A DNA stretch of 64,000 nucleotides, from positions 1 through 64,000 of the forward strand of contig CAZFMF010000002.1 in the NCBI GenBank assembly GCA_964519985.1, in the 5' to 3' direction. Below, piece after piece: positions 16,250 to 24,840 of the stretch. The position numbers and the translations under genes are program-made. How positions within the stretch are numbered: the stretch's first letter is position 1; the number at the start of each line of letters is the position of its first letter. The notes below the pieces were generated by a model that saw nothing but the letters and a program-made list of their open reading frames with translations, did not search any database and was not told the DNA's origin. The stretch comes from JAIEOG01 sp964519985. Its GTDB lineage: Bacteria > Bdellovibrionota > FAC87 > UBA2466.

Positions 16250-16297
16250 CAAAGAGAAATCACTTTCCTGCTTTCCCCCAAAAAGACACGACCCGTC

Positions 16298-18514
16298 ATG
16301 TCGGATTCTGAAACGCAAAACGCGGACAATTGGTTCGACGCTCTTCAGCAGGCGATCCTCGCGCTCGAAAACGCCGAGAGCGGAACGAGCGTTAAAGGTG
16401 CCAGCTGGTGGGCGCCGCTGACGGCGGCCCTCGAATCCACCCAAAGCGCCAGCAAGGAGATCGGCATCGCCGTCCTCTCCCAGCTTTCCCAAACGCTTTT
16501 GGAAACCCTGCGCCCACTGCGCGAGGGGGTGGTGGACCTTTCGCCCGCCACGATGAAGCTTCAGGCCCACGCGCTGCGCAAGTGGGAATCGCTGCGCGAC
16601 GCGCTAGCCTCCACCGCGGCGGACGACGAAGTCACTACGTTGCTGCAAAGCCTCGGTTCGGAAAAAAAGGAGAAGGCCGCGCATAGCGCGGCGGGCCGCT
16701 CGACGCTTCTCATCACCGATATGTCCAAGTACCTTCCCCTCTTTGTCGAGGAGACGGAGGAAGCGTTGGAAGCGATGCAGTCCCACCTCCTCGCATTGGA
16801 AGAAGACACCAAATCGGGACGCATTCCCCCGGCGGAGACCATTGACGAACTATTCCGCCACGCGCACAAGCTCAAGGCCTCCGCCGGCGCGATGGGTTTC
16901 AATGCTCTGAGTGAAATGCTGCACACGATGGAAACGGTCCTGGATCGGATCCGCAGCTTCCAGCTGCGCGCGACGGCCGAGATTGTCTCGACGTTACTGG
17001 GCGCGCTCGATCAGCTGCGTAGCGAAGTGGAAGTCGCCAAGCAAGGCCAGGTTCCCGCCGCCGAGTTGCTGGAGGTGAAAGCTTCCCTGATGTGGTACCT
17101 CGATGCCCTGCCCACGGACTCGGAAATGGCCCGAACCGTGGTTCTGACGCCCAAAGAAAACGAAAACAGGATGGGGCCTAGCGAGGATACCGTCGCGGCG
17201 GAACCGAGTGACAAGGATCCCCGTTCCGAGCCCGCGGTTCCGACGCCGACCGCCGTGCAGAATATCCGCGTGCCGGTCTCTCGCCTCGATGACCTAATGA
17301 ATTTGTCCGGCGAACTATCGATCAGCAAAAACAGCTTCCTCGCCGTTTCGCAGAACTACCGCGCCTGGCTCTCGGTGAATCGCAGCCGCAACTCGCAGGC
17401 GGAGAAGACATTGGTCGCCCTCGAAGACGCCATCCACCAGCTCTCGCAGCTTGCCGGCGGCATTCAGAGCACCGTCCTCGAATTGCGCATGGTGCCGATT
17501 GCGCCGCTGTTCGAACGCTGCCGACGGGTGGTGCGCGACATCGCGCAAGACCTCGGCAAGGAAGTAGAATTGGTTTTGGAAGGGGCGGACACTTCCCTAG
17601 ACAAGAAGATCATCGATCAATTGAGCGACCCGCTCAATCATATGATCCGCAATGCCTTGGACCACGGGCTAGAAACGCCGGCCGAGCGCAGTGCGGCCGG
17701 GAAACCCACTTGCGGAATTCTCACCCTTAAGGCCGAACGCCAGGGCAGTCGGATTGGTATTACCATCGCCGACGATGGCCGCGGCATCAGCCTCGACGCT
17801 ATCCGCATCAAAGCCGTGCAAGAGGGGCTCGCGACGATCGAGGCCGCCGATAAAATGTCGCCGGCCGAACTCTACCCGTTTCTCTTCGCCCCGGGATTTT
17901 CCACCGCCCGCACCGTCACCAGCATCTCGGGGCGGGGGGTCGGCATGGATATTGTGCGCAAGCGCATCGAAGAAATCAACGGCACCATCCAGGTGGAGTC
18001 CACCTACGGGAAGGGTGCCCAGTTTCGAATTACCCTTCCCTTGACCGTCGTTTCGCAAAACTGCCTGCTCTTCGATAGCCACGGCGTCACCTTTGCCTTC
18101 CCGCTCCACAACGTCTCGGAAATCGTGCGCGTGAAGCCCGACGATCTAATGGATTTGGAGTTCGGAAAATTCCTTCACTTGCGCGACGAACTCATCGCCG
18201 TATTTCGCATCAAACACTTCTTTCGCAATACGACGTTTCGCTCGAGCAGCACGGATGCAATCGATTTCAACGTCATCATCGTCAAGGCCGGGAAACGGCG
18301 CATCGGCCTCATCGTGGATGAAATGCGCGGCGAGGAAGAAATCTTGGTCAAGAGTGCGGGCGCGCTGGTCGGGGAGATTCCGGGACTGGCTGGCGTTTCC
18401 GTTTTGAGCTCGGGCGCGGTCGCCCTCATCCTCGATGTCGAAAAGCTTGTAGAACGCACCACCAAAGAACTTGGCGAGGCCGGCACCGGCTCCCTGGAAG
18501 CGGCAAATGGTTAA
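16298..18514 (+). CDS. cheA: Chemotaxis histidine kinase CheA (first copy), with N-terminal extension
   Basis: The kinase has 738 residues from ATG 16298. Its Hpt domain is not at the N-terminus but at about 142-250, with phospho-His H190 in FRHAHKLKASAGAMG. Residues 1-125 are an extra helical region that could be a degenerate second Hpt. After a linker come the P3 dimerisation helices (RVPVSRLDDLMNLSGELS), the P4 ATPase (N-box DPLNHMIRNALDHG, G1 IADDGRGIS, F-box FLFAPGFSTA, G2 GRGVGMDIV) and the P5 CheW-like domain that couples to receptors. No typical P2 CheY-docking domain is evident. Its last 8 bases overlap cheD. Confidence 0.95.
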   Translation: MSDSETQNADNWFDALQQAILALENAESGTSVKGASWWAPLTAALESTQSASKEIGIAVLSQLSQTLLETLRPLREGVVDLSPATMKLQAHALRKWESLRDALASTAADDEVTTLLQSLGSEKKEKAAHSAAGRSTLLITDMSKYLPLFVEETEEALEAMQSHLLALEEDTKSGRIPPAETIDELFRHAHKLKASAGAMGFNALSEMLHTMETVLDRIRSFQLRATAEIVSTLLGALDQLRSEVEVAKQGQVPAAELLEVKASLMWYLDALPTDSEMARTVVLTPKENENRMGPSEDTVAAEPSDKDPRSEPAVPTPTAVQNIRVPVSRLDDLMNLSGELSISKNSFLAVSQNYRAWLSVNRSRNSQAEKTLVALEDAIHQLSQLAGGIQSTVLELRMVPIAPLFERCRRVVRDIAQDLGKEVELVLEGADTSLDKKIIDQLSDPLNHMIRNALDHGLETPAERSAAGKPTCGILTLKAERQGSRIGITIADDGRGISLDAIRIKAVQEGLATIEAADKMSPAELYPFLFAPGFSTARTVTSISGRGVGMDIVRKRIEEINGTIQVESTYGKGAQFRITLPLTVVSQNCLLFDSHGVTFAFPLHNVSEIVRVKPDDLMDLEFGKFLHLRDELIAVFRIKHFFRNTTFRSSSTDAIDFNVIIVKAGKRRIGLIVDEMRGEEEILVKSAGALVGEIPGLAGVSVLSSGAVALILDVEKLVERTTKELGEAGTGSLEAANG

Positions 18515-18989
18515 GACGATCAACATGGGCGAGTTCGATTCGGTTCGCAGCCCCGACGTCCTCAAGACGACCCTCGGGTCCTGTGTCGGTGTCGTGCTCT
18601 ACGATCCGGAGACCGACACTTTCGGCATGGCGCATATCATGCTGCCCCATTCCACTCCGGGTGAAGTCGCCAACCCCGGCAAGTACGCCGACACTGCCCT
18701 ACCCGCGCTCATGGCTCTCATGGGAACCGCCCCCCAGGATTCGGGACGGCTCCGCGCCAAACTCGCCGGCGGTGCGAATATGTTTGCGACGATCAACCAG
18801 GCGGGAGACGACGATGTCCTACGAGTGGGCGAGCGCAATATCCAGGCGACTCTCGAAGTCGTGAAGAAAATGGGAATCAAGATCCTGGGACAAGACCTCG
18901 GCGGTGTGCAAGGCCGCGAACTCACGATTGACGCGCAGTCGGGAAAGATTTGGGTTCGGGCCATCGGCAGCGATCCCAAGGAACTCTAA
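18507..18989 (+). CDS. cheD: Chemoreceptor glutamine deamidase CheD
   Basis: The 160-residue enzyme deamidates glutamines of chemoreceptors and can bind CheC/CheX-type phosphatases. The catalytic Cys C26 is in LGSCVGVVLYD and His H43 in MAHIMLP, with the usual KYADTALPALM and KLAGGANMF motifs after them. The start is the ATG at 18507, inside the end of cheA, so the two are translationally coupled; the open frame upstream to 18471 is antisense-like filler. A palindromic repeat lies 8 bases after its stop. Confidence 0.94.
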   Translation: MVKTINMGEFDSVRSPDVLKTTLGSCVGVVLYDPETDTFGMAHIMLPHSTPGEVANPGKYADTALPALMALMGTAPQDSGRLRAKLAGGANMFATINQAGDDDVLRVGERNIQATLEVVKKMGIKILGQDLGGVQGRELTIDAQSGKIWVRAIGSDPKEL

Positions 18990-18996
18990 CGAGCAT

Positions 18997-19015
18997 CACT
19001 CCGGCGCCGGGAGTG
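18997..19015. repeat. Interspersed palindrome, copy 2 (one-base insertion)
   Basis: CACTCCGGCGCCGGGAGTG is the 18-base palindrome with one extra G in the right arm. It lies 8 bases after the cheD stop. No T-run follows. Confidence 0.7.
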
Positions 19016-19091
19016 GAATCTCACGGATGGCGAAAACATGTTTTTTCCTCTATACTCGTTCAAGCCTCTAACTCTTCTATCGAGGCCAGCA

Positions 19092-19700
19092 ATGAATTCC
19101 ATCACGGCAAAAGCCATTTCTTTTTTGATGATCGCGGTTTTGGGGGCCTGCTCCACCCTCCCTTCGGAAAAGACCACCGGCTCGGTGGATCGAGCGGCAA
19201 TGGTTGGGAACGCGATTCAGGGGGACTGGATAGAGATGGGCGCGACTCTTACGCGAACGGTTCGCGTGAACGATTTGGCCGTCTCGGCGATGCCGGTCAC
19301 CGAACCCTACCTTCGGACGGTAGTCGACCGGGGTGGTTCCAGCGGTCTCCGATCCAGCTTACCTTTGGAAGAAGAAGTCAGAAAGTACGTGAAGAACACA
19401 ACCTGTTTCACGGTCATTTTGAACTCTTCAGAAAGCCAGCGACTAGGACAGTCCTCTTTCAATGCTTTTGAATTTGCCTTGAGAAAAGGAACTGCAACCT
19501 TCCCGCTAAAAGAAGTTCCCGGCTTCCGCAAGCTCGGTTCCTCTTCGCGGCCCATTCCTCCCTTTTCAAACCTGGGAAGTACCTATTGGGTTCAATCCCT
19601 CTTTTGTGGTTCCCCCACAAAGCTGGATAAAACCATTCAACTTTCGATCAATGATTCCAACAAAATTTCCAAGACGCTCGAATGGAAGGTTTTGGAGTAG
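19092..19700 (+). CDS. Lipoprotein of unknown function
   Basis: The 202-residue product starts MNSITAKAISFLMIAVLGAC, a signal peptide ending in a lipobox with Cys at about residue 20. The mature part has scattered Thr/Ser-rich strands, a segment VRVNDLAVSAMPVTEPYLRT, and two cysteines (NTTCFTVIL, QSLFCGSP) that could pair. Beta-rich pattern, no membrane segments. I recognise no family. It sits between cheD and the opposite-facing cheB, but nothing in it points to chemotaxis. Codon use is less GC-rich in the second half than in the flanking che genes. Confidence 0.65.
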   Translation: MNSITAKAISFLMIAVLGACSTLPSEKTTGSVDRAAMVGNAIQGDWIEMGATLTRTVRVNDLAVSAMPVTEPYLRTVVDRGGSSGLRSSLPLEEEVRKYVKNTTCFTVILNSSESQRLGQSSFNAFEFALRKGTATFPLKEVPGFRKLGSSSRPIPPFSNLGSTYWVQSLFCGSPTKLDKTIQLSINDSNKISKTLEWKVLE

Positions 19701-19731
19701 TCACGCTTCAAGCTAGAGCACTTCGCACTCA

Positions 19732-19747
19732 ACTCCGGCGCCGGAGT
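19732..19747. repeat. Interspersed palindrome, copy 3
   Basis: ACTCCGGCGCCGGAGT is a perfect 16-base palindrome (the 18-base form minus its outer pair). It lies between the converging 3' ends of the lipoprotein gene and cheB, where it could serve both strands. Confidence 0.75.
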
Positions 19748-19780
19748 GGGGGTCGGGACCCGAGTGGCTCGGCTTCTGCG

Positions 19781-20845
19781 CTAAGCTGCCTTGGCTGCTT
19801 TCGGCATCCAGTGTTCAATGATCGCGCCCGCGATCTGATCCAAAGGTAGAATGCGTTGCGCAGCACCCATCGCGATCGCTTCTTTCGGCATTCCGTACAC
19901 CACGCAAGTTTCTTCGTTCTGGGCGATGGTGAGTGAACCCGCCTTTTTCATTTCCAATAGCCCGGCCGCGCCATCATTCCCCAGACCGGTGAGCACGACC
20001 CCCACCGCATTGCCGCCGGCGTTCTTGGCCACCGAACGAAACAGAAACTCGGCGGAGGGCCGTAGTCCCATTAGCATGGGTTCTTGGTGCAGCCGCACGG
20101 CGTAGAACGCCCCGCTCCTGGAAAGCTCCATGTGAAAATTGCCCGGCGCGAGTAGCACGGTACCCGGCACGACGCGGTCGCCTTCCGCGGCTTCGCGCAC
20201 ATCGAATCCGGTTAGCGACTTGAGGAGGGCGGCGTAACTGCGGGTGAACAGCGGCGGCATGTGCTGCACGATCAAAACGCCCGGCGCTTCGCGCGGCAAA
20301 CCTTGTAAGAAGACCTTGATTGCTTCGGTGCCACCCGTCGACGATGCCACCGCGATCACTTTATGGGTGGTCTCCATTTTGACGTCCGGATGGACGATGG
20401 CGGCCGGCGATGCCGTGGATTTCCCCACGAGCCGCGCCTCGGCGGCCGCTTTCACGCGCGCGGTGAGCTGATCGGCCATTTCATTTAGGCCTTTGGTCAG
20501 ATCCAATTTCGGTTTGGCAATCACGTCAATGGCCCCGGTTGACAGGGCCCGCATGGCCATATCCGACCCGGCCTGCGTGAGACTGCTGATGATCACGGTG
20601 CGGGTGGGAAAATGCCGCATGACTTTTTCGAGAAACGTCACACCATCCATTCGTGGCATTTCGACGTCTAAGGTCATCACGTCCGGTTTCAGCGCTACCA
20701 GTTTTTCGCGAGCGTCGTACGGATCGACCGCCGAGCCCACCACCTCGAGCTCCCGGTCCGTTTCGAGCAAGTCTTTTAACAACCGCCGCATCATCGAGGA
20801 ATCGTCGACAATCAACACACGAATGCGGCGTTTCAGGGAGGTCAT
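19781..20845 (-). CDS. cheB: Chemotaxis methylesterase CheB
   Basis: The 354-residue protein has an N-terminal receiver (acidic pair in VDDSSMMRR, phospho-acceptor D60 in TLDVEMPRMDG), a linker of about 35 residues and the methylesterase domain with catalytic Ser169 (ASSTGGTEA), His195 (VQHMPP) and Asp291 (TGLGNDGA). It removes methyl groups from, and deamidates, chemoreceptors, countering CheR. It is coupled to cheR by a 4-base overlap and faces the lipoprotein gene. Confidence 0.96.
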   Translation of the reverse strand: MTSLKRRIRVLIVDDSSMMRRLLKDLLETDRELEVVGSAVDPYDAREKLVALKPDVMTLDVEMPRMDGVTFLEKVMRHFPTRTVIISSLTQAGSDMAMRALSTGAIDVIAKPKLDLTKGLNEMADQLTARVKAAAEARLVGKSTASPAAIVHPDVKMETTHKVIAVASSTGGTEAIKVFLQGLPREAPGVLIVQHMPPLFTRSYAALLKSLTGFDVREAAEGDRVVPGTVLLAPGNFHMELSRSGAFYAVRLHQEPMLMGLRPSAEFLFRSVAKNAGGNAVGVVLTGLGNDGAAGLLEMKKAGSLTIAQNEETCVVYGMPKEAIAMGAAQRILPLDQIAGAIIEHWMPKAAKAA

Positions 20846-21744
20846 TTGCCCACCTTCTGAAAAACGCTCGGCGACACGGGATTCAAGTGCCGATTGCGGA
20901 TATACCCCGTTTCGGCGTGGCCCACAAAAAGATACCCGCCGGGTCGTAAGGCGCTGACCAGGCGATTGACCACCTCGGCGCCGTTGAAGTGATCGAAGTA
21001 GATCAAAACGTTCCGACAGAAAATAATGTCGAAGGGATGCTGAAACGGGTACGGCGCCCGCGCCAAGTTGAACTCGGCGAAGGTGATGAGCTTGCGGTAA
21101 GGCTCGCGCACGATCTGCTCTTGCAGCCCGCGCGCCCGCCGGGGTTCAAAGTATCGGGCCCGAATGGCGGATGGCACCTTCCGCATTTCCTGAGGGGTGT
21201 AGCGCCCCGAAGCCGCTTTGATCAAAGGCACCCGATCGATATCGGTCGCCAAAAATTTCAAATCCCAGCTCCGCAACGCGGGGTAAGTCTCGTAGAGACT
21301 GAAAAGCATCGTGTAGGGTTCTTGTCCGCTGCTCGCGGCGGCGCACCAAACGCGCAACTGCGGACGCGGATCCCGCCGTTTGGCGGCGGCAATCTTTGGC
21401 AGAATTTCGGAAAAGAAATCGAAGTGGCGAGACTCGCGAAAAAATTCGGTCGTATGAGTGGTCAAGGCCCCGATGAAATCGCGCAGGTGCGCGGGATCGG
21501 AGGCGGCCAGAAGCTGATCGTATTCCGCGTAAGATCCGCACCCGGTTTTGCGCATCAATGGCGCCACGCGACAGGCCATCAAAACCCGATTCTTGTCCGT
21601 GGGGGGCATGTCGACACCGCTCAGGTCCTTGAGCCGGCGGGCCAATGCCGCATAGCCAATCGCGTCATCCCGCACCACCCAGTGCAGATTGCGCGGGTCA
21701 GCCTTAAACTTGGCCGACATATCGATTTTCGCCAGATTCTTCAT
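20842..21744 (-). CDS. cheR: Chemotaxis methyltransferase CheR
   Basis: The 300-residue SAM-dependent enzyme methylates receptor glutamates. The N-terminal helical domain (about 30-95) contains the DFIGALTTHTTEFFRESRHF segment. The C-terminal Rossmann domain has the SAM loop LRVWCAAASSGQEPYTM, DIIFCRNVLIYFD and LRPGGYLFVGHAE. The start is uncertain: ATG 21744 gives MKNLAKIDMSAKF, ATG 21786 a 14-residue longer form; neither has a good ribosome site. It overlaps cheB by 4 bases. Confidence 0.94.
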   Translation of the reverse strand: MKNLAKIDMSAKFKADPRNLHWVVRDDAIGYAALARRLKDLSGVDMPPTDKNRVLMACRVAPLMRKTGCGSYAEYDQLLAASDPAHLRDFIGALTTHTTEFFRESRHFDFFSEILPKIAAAKRRDPRPQLRVWCAAASSGQEPYTMLFSLYETYPALRSWDLKFLATDIDRVPLIKAASGRYTPQEMRKVPSAIRARYFEPRRARGLQEQIVREPYRKLITFAEFNLARAPYPFQHPFDIIFCRNVLIYFDHFNGAEVVNRLVSALRPGGYLFVGHAETGYIRNRHLNPVSPSVFQKVGK

Positions 21745-21933
21745 CGCGTGAGCGGGCCCTACCCGATCCCTGTCTTTTCGGCACATTAGCGGCCCGCCTT
21801 GATGGCCGGAGGGCCACGTGCGTGTGTGCGACTTCCCACCGTGCAGCTATTACTCCCAACAAACGTGGATCGGCGCAGAGCGCCTTGATAGTGGGTGACC
21901 GCGGTGAGACCGTCGCAACCAATAGGAGAAAAC

Positions 21934-22587
21934 ATGCGTATTCTTTTGGCACTATTCATGGCAGTAGCAAGTCCCCTCTTCGCGGCGGCTGGAACGCTTA
22001 AGATGTCTGTGGAAGTTAAGAAGGGAAACGAGATCTATATTCCAAAAAAAGGAGGAGCTACCGGCGAGTTTTCACAAGATTTTGTAGAGAAGGTTGGCAA
22101 ACTAGCTTCAGAGGGTACCGGGGTTTTAAGCAAATACACCTTCGAGGTCCCTGTGGATGAACGCATGGCCCGTGGTACCAACAATGATCAAGAGTCCAAA
22201 TCAGAACTGATCGAAGATAACGGCAAATACTATTGGAAAACCTATTTTGTGTTTGTCGACGATAGAGGCCTCAAAACTTCCAAAACTGCCAAGCATGAGG
22301 TTGAGTTCACAAAGGGAGATTGGAGTGACTACGAGAGCGGCAAAGACGTTGTTTTTCAGATTACGGCCAAGGAAAAAAGTAAACGTCTGGATGAGATAAA
22401 GAAAGAAGTCAGAGAGGGCTTAGAGGCGTTTATGGCGGAAGCAGAAAGTGACACCGGTTTAGAATTTTCCTCACCTAAAGAGACCGCGATCGTCGTTAAG
22501 GGAGAATACACGTTCGAAGGAAACATGAATGAGCTGAAGTACGCTCAGCCCTATTCTTATATGGAAGTATTCGTAGAAGCCAACTAA
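21934..22587 (+). CDS. Secreted protein of unknown function, AT-richer than neighbours
   Basis: The 217-residue product starts at ATG 21934 after TAGGAG. The signal peptide MRILLALFMAVASPLFAAAG is followed by a Lys/Glu-rich soluble part with alternating strands (LKMSVEVKKGNEIYIPKKGG, KYYWKTYFVFVDDRGLKTS) and one helix (RLDEIKKEVREGLEAFMAEA). Base composition is visibly less GC-rich than that of the che genes on both sides, with many AAA, GAT and TTT codons. This suggests a later arrival or relaxed selection. I recognise no family. A perfect 30-base palindrome lies 9 bases after the stop. Confidence 0.65.
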   Translation: MRILLALFMAVASPLFAAAGTLKMSVEVKKGNEIYIPKKGGATGEFSQDFVEKVGKLASEGTGVLSKYTFEVPVDERMARGTNNDQESKSELIEDNGKYYWKTYFVFVDDRGLKTSKTAKHEVEFTKGDWSDYESGKDVVFQITAKEKSKRLDEIKKEVREGLEAFMAEAESDTGLEFSSPKETAIVVKGEYTFEGNMNELKYAQPYSYMEVFVEAN

Positions 22588-22596
22588 CCAAATCTA

Positions 22597-22626
22597 CCGG
22601 AGTATCCAGTCGACTGGATACTCCGG
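22597..22626. repeat. Perfect 30-base palindrome after a secreted-protein gene
   Basis: CCGGAGTATCCAGTC is followed at once by its exact reverse complement, with no loop. No T-run follows, so it is not a classic rho-independent terminator. It could form a hairpin at the mRNA end or a cruciform. Its outer arms (CCGGAGT / ACTCCGG) echo the arms of the 18-base palindrome family in reversed order. Confidence 0.8.
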
Positions 22627-22695
22627 GCGACCTAGGGCTCTCCTGCCCGTCGGCCATGAGCGGCTAGGGGGACAAAATCGCTAGGGAAAGGGGGT

Positions 22696-22722
22696 GGCGA
22701 TAAAGTCGCCGGGTAATTTACC
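22696..22722 (+). other. Two adjacent small hairpins upstream of the chemoreceptor gene
   Basis: GGCGA-TAAAG-TCGCC (22696-22710) is followed by GGTAA-T-TTACC (22712-22722). Both are perfect 5-bp stems in the otherwise G-rich 180-base gap between the palindrome and the receptor gene. They could be part of a structured leader if transcription starts upstream. I cannot assign a known RNA class. Confidence 0.35.
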
Positions 22723-22727
22723 GAGGG

Positions 22728-22755
22728 TCAAGTCCGTGCCTAAAAACACCGATAA
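22728..22755 (+). promoter_or_regulatory. Putative sigma-28 (FliA) promoter of the chemoreceptor gene
   Basis: TCAAGTCC (22728-22735), 12 bases, then ACCGATAA (22748-22755) is close to the flagellar sigma-28 consensus TAAAGTTT-N11-GCCGATAA. It stands 53 bases before the chemoreceptor ATG, which is preceded by GGGGGAT. Chemoreceptor genes are classic sigma-28 targets. The factor itself is not encoded here. Confidence 0.5.
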
Positions 22756-22808
22756 GAGAAGATATTGGGTTCAGAGTTTTCTCGAACGAATACCGGGGGA
22801 TCGGCGCA

Positions 22809-24830
22809 ATGACCCTAAGACTGAAACTCATTTTGATGTCCGCCGGAATGGTCACCATTCTCGCGCTGGTCAACTACGTGCAGTTCGGGCGGGTGTTGAA
22901 ACAGCAAAAAGAAGTGGCGGTGGAGCAAATCGAAGGCCACGCGGTGGCCCTGACCAATGCGATCGCGACCCAATTCTTCGAACGTTATCAAGACGTCCAA
23001 GCGTTTGCCGCCAACGATTCTTTGCGCAAAGACAAACCCAATGAGACCGAGCTTACGGCGCTTTTTGATGAGTACTCCCGCATCTACGGCATGTATGACG
23101 TGATCCTACTCGTCGATACCAATGGATCCTTTGTCGCCAGCAATTCGCGCGGCCCCGAAGGCCGTCCGCTGCTCGTGAACCGCATTCGCACCCGCAATTA
23201 CTCCAGCACCAACTGGTTCCGCAATGCGATCGCCGGTCAGTTCACCGAAGACGGTAAGAAAAACCTGACCGGGGCCTACGTGGAAGACGTGCAGATCGAT
23301 CCGCTATCCACCGCCGCGCACGGCGAAAATCGCCTCGGTAACTCTTTCTCCACCGCGGTGAAGAACGTCAAGGGTCAGACGGTGGGCGTGCTCACCTGCC
23401 GCGCAAACTTCAGCTGGGTAGAAAGCGAAGTGCGGTCGTACTATTCCTACCTGCGTTCCCGCGGACTCAACTCCGCCTCGATCGCGATGATGAACAAGGC
23501 GGGCCTTACTCTGCTCGACTACGATCCTTCCGCCAATCGCGGAAATTCGGAAACGATGCACGATTTTGACCGCGTGATCTTGAAACAGAATCTCGCCGCC
23601 GACCAGTTTGCCCCCGCCACGGAGCTCTTCGCCGGGCGATCGGGCGCGATGGTGGGTACGCACCCCTTGAAAAAAGAGAACTTGGCGAGCGGCTACCAGT
23701 CCTTCCGTGGCCACCCCAAGATGGTCGATACCATCGGTTGGGGCATCATCGTATCGATCGCCGAATCCGATGCGTACGCGGTGATCACCGCCGCTCGTAA
23801 CCAGTTGATTGGCCTTTCGTCGATTGTGATGTGCCTATTCACGATCATGGCCTATTGGTTCGCGGTCATGGTCAGCAGTCGCTTAACGAAGCTTTCCGAG
23901 AATATTTCGGAGACTAGCGGTCAAGTGATGGCCGGCAGCGAACAGATGTCGAGTGCGAGCCAAAGCCTCGCTTCTACCGCTACCGAGGCCGCCAGTTCGT
24001 TGGAAGAAACCGTCTCTTCGATTGAGCAGCTGGCCGCGATGGTCAAGCGCAACGCGGATCACGCGATGGAAGCGGCCAATCTTTCCCGGGCGAGCCGCGA
24101 GTCGGCCGATACCGGCGAAGTGGAAATCCACAAGCTTGTCGACGCCATGAACGAGATCAACCACAGCTCGCAGAAAATCGAAGACATCATCAATGTCATC
24201 GACGACATCGCGTTCCAAACCAACCTGCTCGCCCTAAACGCCGCGGTGGAAGCCGCCCGCGCCGGAGATCAGGGAAAAGGTTTCGCGGTAGTCGCCGAGG
24301 AAGTGCGCAATCTCGCCCAACGTAGCGCGGCCGCGGCCAAAGACATCACCTCTCTCATCAAGGAAAACGTCGCCAAGATCGAATCGGGCGTCGAAATCGC
24401 CGGTCAAGGTGGCACGGCTTTACGCGCGATTGTCACCTCGGTTCGCAAAGTGGCGGACCTCAACAGCGAAATCGCTTCCGCGAGCAAAGAGCAATCGCAC
24501 GGCCTCGAACAAATTAGCCAAGCGATGACCCAACTCGATCAGGTCACGCAGACCAACGCCGCCTCGGCCGAGGAAGTCGCCTCCAGCGCCGAAGAGATGT
24601 CGAGCCAAGGCCTGATGCTGCAAGAGACGGTGAGCCGCCTCAACGCGCTGATTCACGGCACCAAAGCGGCCAAGATCCGCGCCGCCCAAACCGCGGCGAG
24701 AACGGGGTTCTCCGCCGGGTTCCCGAATCAAAAAGTGATTCCGATGCGCACGAAAACGGCGGCCGATAAAGTCATCCCATTTGATTCCGACGACAACGGC
24801 GGTAATCTGGGATCCACCTCAGGTTTCTAA
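22809..24830 (+). CDS. Methyl-accepting chemotaxis protein
   Basis: The 673-residue receptor has a first membrane helix at about 5-25 (LILMSAGMVTILALVNYVQF) and a periplasmic dCache-type sensor from about 30-335 (VILLVDTNGSFVASNSRGPE, then RTRNYSSTNWFRNAI). A second membrane helix lies near 340-360, followed by the helical signalling domain. No clear HAMP domain separates membrane and signalling parts. The hairpin tip, which binds CheA and CheW, is intact (IDDIAFQTNLLALNAA, ending EEVRNLAQRSA). Gln/Glu pairs flanking it (SSLEETVSSIEQ, SAEEVASSAEEM) are likely methylation and CheD deamidation sites. The ligand is unknown. cheW follows 10 bases later. Confidence 0.93.
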   Translation: MTLRLKLILMSAGMVTILALVNYVQFGRVLKQQKEVAVEQIEGHAVALTNAIATQFFERYQDVQAFAANDSLRKDKPNETELTALFDEYSRIYGMYDVILLVDTNGSFVASNSRGPEGRPLLVNRIRTRNYSSTNWFRNAIAGQFTEDGKKNLTGAYVEDVQIDPLSTAAHGENRLGNSFSTAVKNVKGQTVGVLTCRANFSWVESEVRSYYSYLRSRGLNSASIAMMNKAGLTLLDYDPSANRGNSETMHDFDRVILKQNLAADQFAPATELFAGRSGAMVGTHPLKKENLASGYQSFRGHPKMVDTIGWGIIVSIAESDAYAVITAARNQLIGLSSIVMCLFTIMAYWFAVMVSSRLTKLSENISETSGQVMAGSEQMSSASQSLASTATEAASSLEETVSSIEQLAAMVKRNADHAMEAANLSRASRESADTGEVEIHKLVDAMNEINHSSQKIEDIINVIDDIAFQTNLLALNAAVEAARAGDQGKGFAVVAEEVRNLAQRSAAAAKDITSLIKENVAKIESGVEIAGQGGTALRAIVTSVRKVADLNSEIASASKEQSHGLEQISQAMTQLDQVTQTNAASAEEVASSAEEMSSQGLMLQETVSRLNALIHGTKAAKIRAAQTAARTGFSAGFPNQKVIPMRTKTAADKVIPFDSDDNGGNLGSTSGF

Positions 24831-24840
24831 GGGACACGTC

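Noticed and set aside
16178..16570. Longer cheX frame extending upstream to 16570
   Set aside because: It runs antisense through cheA. The AGGAG site and the CheX fold both begin at 16177.
18997..19747. The 18-base palindromes as rho-independent terminators
   Set aside because: The stems are strong but none of the copies has a T-run after it, unlike the true terminators at 58246 and 59069.
22627..22727. c-di-GMP-I (GEMM) riboswitch before the chemoreceptor
   Set aside because: GGGTAATTTACCGA recalls the end of GEMM RNAs, but the GNRA tetraloop, its receptor and the conserved GCAAAG core are missing. The likely promoter also lies downstream.
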